NCBI GenBank assembly: GCA_022592445.1
Contig: JABYQR010000057.1
Span: forward strand, 104,467 to 168,466
Source of the DNA: Cytidiella melzeri
Taxonomy: Eukaryota; Basidiomycota; Agaricomycetes; Polyporales; Irpicaceae
Direction: 5' to 3'
Length of the DNA stretch: 64,000 bases
Below are positions 55,174-64,000 of this stretch, one piece after another; position 1 is the first letter of the stretch; every line of letters starts with the position of its first letter. Below the pieces are notes generated by a model that searched no databases, had not been told where the DNA came from, and saw only the letters and a list, made by a program, of their open reading frames with translations. A program made the position numbers and the translations under genes.

Positions 55174-55768
55174 TCATATCGCCCATTGTGAAGCCCAAAC
55201 CTCCGCATCCCAGTTTTCAACGAGCTCGGGGTCTTTGCGGAACTTCGCCTGGAAGTCGGAGAAGCCTCCTCGCAGTATCATGACCTCGTGCGGGATGTCC
55301 TCACCCTCCGCCTGCAGTAAGTCGCGTGTTTCGGCATAAAGCTGTGGCAAAGTCAGTTTAGTGTGGGTGACGGTTAGCGCATCCACAAGACGAACTCTTG
55401 CTGCCTTGGGACCTCTACAGCGAGCAATGTCAGCACAGTTGCTCTACATAGTCACCCATCCTAGTGCTCTGACCTGACTTGGGATAGGGCGCAATGAAAG
55501 ACGACGAGAGGCACATCCTTTGTGTCCTCAACTACCTGAGTCACTTTGAGCGAAAATCCGCTCGAAGGAGAATTCTGAGAGCCTTTAATGTTCCCGCCGT
55601 TCCAGTCGTCGTCGCGTACGTCGATAATGCAGTAGTCCTTGTTGGGAGTCTTGCTGCTCTTGATGATGGCGGCGAGATCCTGGTTAGAAAGAAAGATGGT
55701 CGACCACCATTGTAGAGTTGTGCTTCCGTTGATCGACTTACATCTGGCGTCATATATTTCACACGCAT
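55174..55768 (-). CDS. Cdc25/rhodanese-like phosphatase (YCH1/Acr2 type)
   Basis: Exons 55742-55768, 55474-55679, 55396-55414 and 55174-55341 join to 139 residues. A single rhodanese fold has YCIIDVRDDDWNGGNIKGS and the active-site loop HCALSQVRGPKAAR, a C-x5-R motif as in Cdc25-type phosphatases and arsenate reductases. The closest yeast analogue in layout is Ych1. Exon 3 is only 19 nt and begins within the active-site Arg codon. The 54-nt intron after it has no in-frame stop, so unspliced transcripts would add 18 residues after the loop. Arsenate reduction or protein-phosphatase activity cannot be told apart from sequence alone. Confidence 0.87.
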
Positions 55769-56372
55769 GATAGCTGCTTTACAGTTTTAATTCCGGTCGA
55801 AGAGACGATGGCGGCGGCAGCGACAAGAGAGAACGGAGAGGATGTAGATTGGAAGGGTCGGCCGTTGAAGATATACCCGGGTTGCGAGCCGAAGTGATGA
55901 CAGAATCCAATACGTCATTACGTAACGACGACAATATCGACGAGCGCAGTCTCCTCATCAGTGCGCGCATCCCGCTCGCTGTGTCCGACGACAGAGACGC
56001 GACGTCGTGCCAGATGACCTCTTATGACATTTGGGAAGTGAGGGCGGTGATGACACGTCAAATACCCGGATCCAGCTGAATGACGTGATTTGGTGGCCGT
56101 GCCTATGGTCCGCCGTTTGTGTTGAGGTCGGCGAGCTCGACGTCGAGGAAAGCCTGGAGAGCATAGATGCGAGAGATCACATTGCGAGCAGAGACGTTGT
56201 GCCGGGGTTCGTCGTCAGCAAGGAGGCATTCGCAGACATGGCGATGGTGGTAGGAGAAGGAGGACGCACGTGTGCCGAGATGAATGCGTAGGGTGTTACG
56301 GAAACACCCGAACCCCATAAAGCGCGCCAGATTCGCCACATCGTTCCTCACCAACGTCACGAAACAACCACC
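55769..56372. other. Divergent promoter region with unassigned minus-strand frame
   Basis: About 600 bases between the phosphatase (-) and porin (+) starts. A minus-strand frame contains ARNVISRIYALQAFLDVELADLN (near 56105-56190, quoted loosely), which looks helical and may be one exon of a small gene, but no complete structure could be built. Otherwise it is promoter sequence. Confidence 0.35.
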
Positions 56373-57430
56373 ATGTCTCTTCCTCAGCCCGTTCCCCCGT
56401 CCTGGAAGGTAGGTCGTTGTCGTCGGCAGTGGCGAGAGCATCATGACGTGCTAACAAGGTGCTGTGACCCGTACAGGACCTCGGCAAGTCCTCCACGGAC
56501 TTGTTGCAAAAAGACTACCCCTTCGGCGCGGTCAACATCGAGGTCAAGACCTCAACGCCTTCGAATGTCGCGTTCAAGGTTACGGGAAAGCAGAATGAGA
56601 AGACGAAGGTCATTGACGGGGACATTGAGGCCAAGTACTCCAGCAAGCCTCATGGTATCGTCCTCACCCAAGCATGGACTACCTCCAACTTGGTCCGCAC
56701 CACCCTCGAGGCAGAGAACCATCTTGCGAAGGGTCTCAAGTTTGACTTGGCGACCACCCTCGCTGGTAATGGCAGCGCCAAGACCGCCGCTCTCACGTCC
56801 GTTTACAAGCAGCCAGGTCTCCACACTCGTGCCGTCCTTGACTTGTTCAAGGTAAGCGTTGAGACTTGAGTTCTTATAAGCGCTCATTGAATGTCGTGTC
56901 AGGGCCCTACCTTGACCGCCGACACCGTAGTCGGCCGTGATGGCTTCCTCCTTGGTGCTGAGGCTGCTTACAACGTAACTGAGGGCAAGGTCACTCGCTA
57001 CGCTGCTGCTGCCGGCTTCAGCGCACCCGAATACGCTGTCACTCTCCAAGCACTCAACAACCTCAATACCTTCACTGCTAGCTACTACCACCGCGTCTCA
57101 ACTGACGTGGAGGCCGGTGCCAAGGCTGTCTACGACACTAAGGCCACTACACAGGGCGTTCACCTTGAAGTTGGAGTCAAGTCGTGAGTGTTAAGGAAGC
57201 AAGCATCTTGCGCAAATTCTGATTTTACCTTGCTTAGATATCTCGACTCTGCTGCATTCGTCAAGGCCAAGATCAATAACATCGGTGTCCTTGGCCTCGG
57301 TTACACCCAGGCCCTGCGCCCTGGTGTTCGTGCCTCTTTCGGTCTTGCCCTCGACACCAACCGCCTCAACGAGGCTGTCCCTTCAGGCCCGGCGCACAAA
57401 TTTGGTGCCAGCATTACCTTTGAGGGATAA
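56373..57430 (+). CDS. Mitochondrial outer-membrane porin (VDAC)
   Basis: Exons 56373-56408, 56477-56851, 56903-57183 and 57238-57430 join to 294 residues, the normal VDAC length. The ATG has a CCACCATG context. The N-terminal amphipathic segment (PPSWKDLGKSSTDLLQKDY) is followed by alternating beta strands (TLTADTVVGRDGFLLGAEA, ITFEG at the end) that make the 19-strand barrel. VDAC passes ATP, ADP and metabolites across the outer mitochondrial membrane. The high use of C-ending codons marks it as highly expressed. First intron at the short N-terminal exon boundary. Confidence 0.95.
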
Positions 57431-59070
57431 GAAAGAGACTCGCAAGGGAGGAAACTTCGGGTACATGGCTACTGGGAATTTACTCTACTAATTTGTCGTC
57501 ATCATCATATTTTGTTACAATGCAAGCATGTGAAACTGGAGAATATGTGTGTGAGCTGCTTGAGTGCTAGTCGATATTTCTCTGTTTTGAAGCTTAATGC
57601 ATATGCTTGTAGGTACAGGCTGTTGCGCATCTACTGCTGATTGTCGTGTCCCTTACCGGCTGCTTTGATATCTCATCATTCAACAATGATTGTGTGGAGA
57701 CTTGACATATTTGTGAACATGACTATGTTGTGATCCATGGCACCAAGAAATGACTATTACACTATAAATATGCTTACAGTCACCTACAATGTCTGTTGCA
57801 GTCCAAAACTGTAGTAACCTCAGCAATGAACTTCTCTAATAACTTACAAGAGTAACATTCCTGGTAGTACTCACTCTCATAATCAACCTGATTATTGATT
57901 ATGATCCCATCACTAGCTGGATTGCTTGCAGTACCTTTTGTTGGTAATATGTGCTGGAAGGCCTGATTGCAAAGATAATGTTGTTTCTGGTAAACAGTCC
58001 CAACTGTACCTTGTGCAAAATGCTCACTGTCATTTTTGACCTACTTAGACCACCTCATTTATATATGATCTTGTTACTAGCAACAACTTTGATGACTAAC
58101 AAGCCTGGACTACTTACTTATAGGAGTAATTTTGTGACTAATAACCACTTTTATCAGTAAGTTGAATAGAATCCATACTTTTATGAGTGTCGTGGATGGC
58201 CTGACTAGCCCTTAATTTTTGCATTTTACCTCTAGTTTACACCTTGCAAACCCTTTGCAAACCCCTCGCATGTCTATGAAGCGCCTGTATGACATGGCTT
58301 AGATGCTCTACATGGTCATGTTACTTGCTGCTACGTTACACTGGCACGTGACTCAACATATGTGAGATCACATGGCTACAACCACATGGCTCAGCCCATA
58401 GCTAGGGTTTGACATCATAGATACTGTTCACATGGACTCTTATTGTTCTTTTGCTATTGTTCTCTTTATGCTGCACAAGTGTGAGACCTGAATACAAAGA
58501 CTGGTCTTTTGATAGATAGATTCTCTCACAAGTAGAGGTCTTGGCAGAGTTCAGACAATAGCTATTGCTCTCCTTTAGGTAATTCTTTTGTTCTTTCTAC
58601 ACACAGTGATACATCCAGAATTTGCCAAGCGTGTAAGGAGCACAAGTTTGCTCAAGATCTCACTGAAGGAACATGCTCAAGACTCACAAGGGCAACACAC
58701 CACCATGAGCATGGACGCGATTAACAAAGGGACCATTGTGAGGCACAAGAATGATTGGCTTCTTGAGAAGGCTCAAAACTCATGCCCCACACGAGGCAAA
58801 CACCTGACAAACAGAAGTCTCACAGCAGCAGTCTTGTAGCAGGGTGTGGTGTCCACAGCTCTCAGCTGTTCCCCAAGACTTGACACTTGCCTTCGGAGCA
58901 AAGCTGGACAAACCACACCCAAATGAGTCCAATTGAAAAGCACAACTGCCATATCAAGCCACCACGGCTGCCCTCCCAACTTGGTTCCTCAAGTCTGGTG
59001 CTTCTGTCACAGATTTTCAATGTTTCTACAAGACTTGCCTTACCAGGCAACGGTATTATGGGGAATATTT

Positions 59071-59160
59071 AAGCACTTATCCAGCGCTTATCTGGTGTCT
59101 CTTTAGGCGTTTAACCGGCGCTTATCTGGCACTTATCTGGCGCTTATTCCAGTGCCTATC
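59071..59160 (+). repeat. Degenerate tandem repeat of a CTTATCTGGCG-type unit
   Basis: Five or so imperfect copies of (G/C)CGCTTATCTGG occur in about 90 bp. Confidence 0.65.
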
Positions 59161-59219
59161 AATTGATGCACTGATGCGCCCTCTGTCTCTGATGCGCTGA
59201 AGCGCTCCCTTCCTTATCT

Positions 59220-59680
59220 GTGTATCACAGGATAGAACTCTCTGGAACCTTGTGGAACATGCTGGAACTATGATGTCATAGTATAGAACATTCCATTAGA
59301 TGATGTCATAGTTCTTAGAACCTTTTGGAAAAGTCTAGCCTTGTCTTAGAACAAGCTAGAACAAGTCTAGCCTTGGGTCATGGGGTCAGGTCATGGGGAC
59401 AATTGCTATTGATTGATTATTGAAGTGGCACCACTAGGGCATAGGGCATGCTTAGTAAGGTAGATTACTTTGCTTACTCATGTAGGTGTTAGGGGTCTTA
59501 GGTTAGTACCTGGGGTCCTCCCCTTCATGTATATATAAAGGCCTTCCTGAGGGCATATCCCCTCAGTCTTATCCACTCTGTTGATAAAGGACTACTCAGT
59601 ACTCTCTTGTACTTTGCTCACCACACCTTTCACACTCTATCTCACTCTATCCCCTCAAGTTTAACAACTTATCTGGTGAG
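59220..59680 (+). other. Possible solo LTR or retroelement 5' region
   Basis: Repeated GAAC-rich motifs (CTGGAAC, TAGAACAAG), a TATA box at 59531, a pyrimidine-rich start region and a following CT-rich leader look like an LTR promoter. No terminal TG...CA pair or second copy was found, so this is a guess. Confidence 0.25.
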
Positions 59681-60238
59681 TGTAACCTTAACTGTTAGAG
59701 CTTCCGCTCGAGGGCACCCTCAAATTTGCTTCCGCCTCCCCGTTGTTCTTGAGTGGCGCGGCTCACTGCTCACAAGGTTTTGTCGTATTGGTTACACGGA
59801 TCTCGACTGGTTTTCTCTTGTGGACTTGCATTGCCTCAAGTGATGGTATAGGAAAATTTCCAGTTGTTTGTTTCAGACAGTTAGGTATTTAAACTATGAA
59901 CTTTGTACGTCAAATAGCTCAGAATACAACACCCCAAGTTACCATCTCAAAACCCCCACTCCTCGTACACGTTAGCTTGCTCACGTTTGTGGCCTGCGTT
60001 ACTGCATCCTTACTGTGTTTTTGCTTGCGTTCTTGTATCTCTCACAGATCTTACCTACACAACAACCATACCTTTGTTTATGCCAGCCTCAAGCTTGGTA
60101 ACTGGACCAGCTACTTGCAACTCCTTCCACTACTGTGATCCACAGGAACCTGCGTGTTTCCCGGAATAATCAGCTACACTCATTGAGAACCCACCGCGTA
60201 CCTTCTACAACTCCCCCAATTCACTAATTACTGTCTCA

Positions 60239-60583
60239 TTGAGTTCTCCTACCCCTGAGCCCCTGCCAGGGAACGAGCCTGAGCTTGAGTCCTACCAAGA
60301 CTTAGAGATAGACTACGAGGATCCTCCTTGTCACACCATCACTCGTCCTCACGAGCAAGTCAGGTTGTTACCTCTCTCATTTGAACTATACAAGGACCCC
60401 GCCAACTTCCTTCTCCAAAACATCCCGGGCCCAGCCCTCTTGCCACAGCCTTGCAAGAACTATAAGCCTTGTGTCTACGCCATTGACCCCCATCTTGACT
60501 GCGACCTGAGCATCTGCTCCTACGACTGCCCTTACAATCCCAAGTGCGAGATCAATGTCATCAATAGTGAATTGCATGGGTAG
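60239..60583 (+). CDS. Unrecognised cysteine-containing open frame, possibly truncated
   Basis: 114 codons without an ATG at the start. The peptide has ESYQDLEIDYEDPP and, near the end, CKNYKPCVYAIDP followed by CDLSICSYDCPYNPKC. The regular cysteines suggest a real coding origin. It stops right where the GGGTATGGGT repeats of the hAT element begin (60584). It may be a host or retroelement exon cut by that insertion. No function assigned. Confidence 0.35.
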   Translation: MSSPTPEPLPGNEPELESYQDLEIDYEDPPCHTITRPHEQVRLLPLSFELYKDPANFLLQNIPGPALLPQPCKNYKPCVYAIDPHLDCDLSICSYDCPYNPKCEINVINSELHG

Positions 60584-60720
60584 CGCATACCCACGTGGGT
60601 TATGGGTATGGGTATGGTGGGTATGGGTACGGGTTCATCAATTGTGTGCTTTCCAAAACCCATACCCATTCTGCGGGTTATGGGTAGTCTGGTGGGTAGA
60701 CGAGCAATCCGGCAATGGCC
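60584..60720 (+). repeat. Left end of hAT element with sub-terminal GGGTATGGGT repeats
   Basis: Begins near TAGCGCATACCCACGTGGG and contains several GGGTATGG/CCCATACC motifs in both orientations. Similar ACCCA/TGGGT motifs recur at 63951-64000. Confidence 0.6.
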
Positions 60721-60788
60721 ACCGCAGTAGTCTAGATTTGGCAATGGTGCCCCAACAGGTTGAATTTTTTACTTCACTCAAACCCACC

Positions 60789-63700
60789 ATGGCGCTCGAT
60801 GATCCCCCTGCAGCAGCAAAGCGCAAAAGTATTCCTACGGAAAAGGCTCCAAAAAAAAAAGGCACGGACTACAGCACCACAAGCTAACAAGAAATCAAGA
60901 AAGACAACTGTTGTATTGGAGGAAGAAGATGATGCTCGACACTCCGATGATGGAGTGGAGGAGATAGAAATTGAAGATATTGATGGTAACGTAACAACAC
61001 GCCATCTCAATGTGGCATCAAAGGACAATGGGGAGGAGGACAACAAGGCAGAACTGGGTGAGTAAAATGACATGGACAATGCAGCGAGTACAAACTGATA
61101 CGCCACATATAGAAAGGATGATGAAAAAATGGTGCTCGCCCATCTATGGGTTCTTCCATGCCGAGCCATCAATCGAGTACAAGGGTGGGCGAAAGTGCCA
61201 CACATTCAAGTGTGCAGCAAAAGGGTGCGGGCACAGGATATTCCGTTATCTTGACACGCGTGATGCACAGTCCACCGGGAACATGCGTAAGCATGCAGTG
61301 GCTTGCTGGGGTAAGGAGGCGGTAGAGATGGCGGATGAGGCTGGCAATGTTGACTCAGTGCGAGCAAACATTGTCCAAGGTATCCTCCGCGATGGTAAGA
61401 TAACAGTGTCATTCGAACGGAAGGGGAAGGGAAAGGTGACCTACTCGCATTGTCAGCACACAAAGACAGAGACAAAGTAAGTGCTTACCAAGTTGCTATG
61501 GTTGTCAAGGAGGCTAAAAAAAATAGGGCGGAGATCGTACGTTGGGTGACGGAAAGCCTACGACCATTCAAAATTGTGTCAGATCGAGGCTTCAAGAGCC
61601 TCATGAAGACGGGAAGGCCAGGTTATTACTTACCTTCACCGACGACAGTCTCCCGAGATGTCAAGCTGGTGTTCACGAAGGCATGTAAGCGTATGGCGAA
61701 GATGTTGAAAGAGTACGATGGCAACTTGAACTTTGCGGCAGATGCATGGACTTCACCCAACCATCAGGCATTCATTGCGATAACCGTGCACCTAGAGATG
61801 AATGGCAAGCCCGTTAGCATGTTACTTGATCTCGTCGAGGTTGCCCAGGTATGTTGATAGCTAATGGGCAAATTATGAATGAAATGCTCACTGAAACTGA
61901 TTCTCTCTAGTCGCATAGTGGCCTGAACCTGGCAGCAGCCTTTGCGAAAGTGCTCGATGACTTCGGAATAGGTGATAAGGTCAGCAGTGCATGCGCATGG
62001 CATGAAAATAGGTTGAACTCACCAGATTGTATCCAGATCCTCAGTATTACTTGCGATAATGCCACGTCGAATGATGCAATGATTGAAGAGCTTGCAAATA
62101 TTGTACTGACATACAAAGGTGAAGAGAATTGTGTTCGGTGCTTCGCGCATATCATTAATTTGGTTGCAAAGAGTCTATTGAAACAATTCGACGTACCGAA
62201 GGACAAGAACCGCGATGTGATGACTCAAGCTGAGAAGGATTTGGCGGATTTGGCAACGGATCTTGATATGGAGGATCTTCAGACAAGGCTTGAGGTAGCA
62301 GCCAAGGACCAGGATGAGGATGATGACAAGGGATGGGTGAACAAACTTGAATCAATGAGCAATGCGGAATGGGAAGCTCACAGTGAGCGGGTTCAACCAG
62401 TGTCCTTAGTGCTTGTAAAGGTCAGTTGAAAGGAAAGATAAAGCCAACCAAGTACTCACCAAAGCCAACCAGCTTCGCAAAATCTCGTACAAGATCCTTC
62501 ACTCCAGCACGATCCTCCTCCCTGCCTGGAAACGAGTGCTCAAAGTGCTCGGTTTGAAAGAGCGGATGATGCCGCGGGATGTGTCGACTCGTTGGAACTC
62601 AACATTTGATATGCTTGACTTCACTTTGGAGTATTGAACGGTGGTGCAGAAAATGACAGAGGAGCACGAGGAAGTGCTGGGGACGTATGAGATGGCAAAC
62701 AGCGACTGGAAAATTGTTGAACAGCTGCGCGATGTGCTACGGGTAAGTCCAATTATTTCCCATGCCGCATTTGGACGCTTACAAATGCATCCGCTCTGTG
62801 GCGCTTTTGCTTCCGTATTTGATTTTGGCCATGCACAAACAACTCTACCCTCCAGATTCTCAAAGACGCAACTCTTTTCTTCTCTCGCAAAACGCCCAAT
62901 CTCGCCACTGTCATACCCGCCATGGATCACATTGATGAGAAGTTTGGCTCGGATGCGCTTAATACCCGGCTTCATCCTGCAATCCGCGCCTCAGTTTCAG
63001 TTGCCAAACACAACTGCAACCGGTACTACAGCCGCACAGACGGCTCGAATCTCTATCGGGTGGCCATGGGTAAGCTACTTCAGCTTTTACAATTCATTTT
63101 ATCTCACTGATACCAAATTTACAGTTTTACATCCTCGATACAAGCTCGCTTACTTCAAAGATGCGGACTGGGACCCCGAGTGGCAGGACAAAGCTTGAAC
63201 GCTGGTGCGAACAATTTACGACAAGAAGTACGTAACTCTTGATATCAATACTGGGGCATCGGATCCATCTGCTGACTTGCATGAACGAGCCGACACAGCA
63301 CCAGTGTGTTTTTATTTTTTTTCGCTGCTTAGCAGATCATACTGATCACGAAGCACACTAGAAACGCACGGAAAACATCTTTGACTCCCTTCCTGCACTT
63401 GCTGCTCCCATCACATGCGAACTTTGCGACGAGCTTGATTGCTATCTCAGCACCGACCCGAAGTCACCAACAATGTCATTCAGTGGTGGGTGGAGCGTTG
63501 CTCAATGTTCCCAAGGCTTTCGCGAATGGCGCTTGACTACCTTACAATCCCTGGTGAGTCTTTCTTCATTAATAGGCTAATAATAGCTCGAACGCTGGAC
63601 TAATGTTGGCCTCGATAGCTACTTCTGTTGCCGTTGAGCGTGTTTTCAGCCAGGGCCGACTTCTCGTATCCTCCATTTGCAACTGTCTATCTGCCCAAAG

Positions 63701-63860
63701 CACTCGGGCAATTCTGTGCCTAGGCCAATGGAGCCTTCTCGGGCTGATCGAGGATGCGGATGTCACCAATGTTGCTCAGTTGCAGGATGTTCAGGGTGAT
63801 GGTGATAATAGCGATGGCAAGTTTGACCCGGGTGATGATTGGGACAGGATTGATGGTTAG
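60789..63860 (+). pseudogene. hAT-family transposase (BED finger, dimerisation domain), inactivated
   Basis: Exon-like blocks in order: a basic/acidic leader from ATG 60789; a BED-type zinc finger (CAAKGCGHRIF...STGNMRKHAVACW near 61210-61310); AEIVRWVTESLRPFKIV; DLNFAADAWTSPNH-like catalytic block near 61730; ITCDNATSNDAMI; CFAHIINLVAKSLLKQF; RDVSTRWNSTFDML; and the C-terminal dimerisation motif ATSVAVERVFSQGRLL near 63620-63660 with LSAQSTRAILCLGQWS. Introns of about 50 nt separate some blocks. Three lesions are seen: a one-base change in a run of ten A at 60851-60860 that shifts frame, and TGA stops at 62636-62638 and 63196-63198. The copy cannot make a full transposase. Confidence 0.85.
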
Positions 63861-63950
63861 CTGGCATTCGGGATTGTCGTATATAGATCATGTAGTTGTT
63901 CTTGTAATTGTCTTGTAGTGATTTCCACGTGTTTGGCGTGTTTTACCTAA

Positions 63951-64000
63951 ATAACCCATGGGTGACCCGCTGTGGGTCATACCCACAGCCTACCCACACA
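63951..64000 (-). repeat. Right-end sub-terminal repeats of the hAT element (partial)
   Basis: Contains AACCCATGGGT, TGTGGGTCATACCCACA and CCTACCCACACA, mirroring the left-end motifs. Cut by the window edge. Confidence 0.5.

Larger units (their letters stand above)
57431..60238. other. AT-rich, CpG-poor repeat relic region
   Basis: About 2.8 kb with a sharp change in composition: from about 57.5 to 59.6 kb CpG is rare while TpG, CpA and TpA are common, unlike everything to the left. Only short frames exist. The sequence looks like decayed transposable-element DNA. It contains a tandem repeat (59071-59160) and a promoter-like stretch with a TATA box (59531-59540, ATATATAAAG). Confidence 0.55.
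60584..64000 (+). mobile_element. hAT-superfamily transposon, decayed, runs off right edge
   Basis: Terminal repeat clusters at 60584-60720 and 63951-64000 enclose a broken hAT transposase gene. The right terminus and the target duplication lie outside the window. Confidence 0.8.

Noticed and set aside
1..64000. CRISPR arrays, bacterial operons, riboswitches and ribosome-binding sites.
   Set aside because: The DNA is fungal nuclear; no spaced direct repeats of that kind were seen and the other categories do not apply.

Overview
This 64-kb window is nuclear DNA of a filamentous basidiomycete, most likely an Agaricomycete. The evidence is many genes cut by 50-60 nt GT-AG introns, very short exons, a high CpG content outside transposon relics, and protein families typical of that group: arrestin-like proteins, a DUF6533-like membrane protein, NPARD aquaglyceroporins and an Agaricomycete-type hAT. 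Exon joins given here were worked out by hand from splice consensus, reading-frame continuity and similarity between paralogues in the window. All of them keep frame, but none has been checked against transcripts.

Layout. 0-3.6 kb: the edge of a possible PNPOx-like flavoprotein (-), an SFH1/SNF5 chromatin-remodelling subunit (+), and an unrecognised protein made of two tandem copies of one domain (-). 4.4-17 kb: two membrane-anchored pepsin-like aspartic proteases (one -, one +) and two arrestin-like proteins (one +, one -), with dynactin p62 (-) and a two-helix membrane protein (-) between them. The protease and arrestin pairs share intron positions, so this block looks like an old local duplication with inversion. 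18-22 kb: a 12-exon type II membrane phosphodiesterase/nucleotide pyrophosphatase (-) and aquaglyceroporin 1 (-).

24.7-36.3 kb is transposon territory around one host gene, a SYLF-domain protein (28.5-29.5 kb, -). The first element (24,725-28,074) has perfect 23-bp terminal inverted repeats and carries broken host-gene pieces (DUF6533-like, ALG9-like) and an internal duplication. The second (29,672-36,277) has perfect 15-bp ends, a perfect 8-bp target duplication, and one long intact gene fusing a Ulp1/C48 SUMO-protease-like domain to a zinc knuckle and a transposase. 37.1-40.7 kb: aquaglyceroporins 2 (+) and 3 (-), so three paralogues lie within 20 kb, split by the insertions.

42.9-48.5 kb is a complete Ty3/Gypsy LTR retrotransposon with apparently identical 251-bp LTRs but a disrupted frame between protease and reverse transcriptase. 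48.9-57.4 kb is a compact housekeeping block: a cytochrome P450 (-), a 13-exon serine carboxypeptidase (-), COX20 (+), a Cdc25/rhodanese-like phosphatase (-) and mitochondrial porin VDAC (+). From 57.5 kb to the end the sequence becomes AT-rich and CpG-poor, with repeat relics and a decayed hAT transposon that runs off the right edge.

No host gene cluster with an obvious joint pathway is present. The shared themes are membrane transport and trafficking (aquaporins, arrestins, dynactin, SYLF), proteolysis (two aspartic proteases, one carboxypeptidase) and mitochondria (COX20, VDAC).
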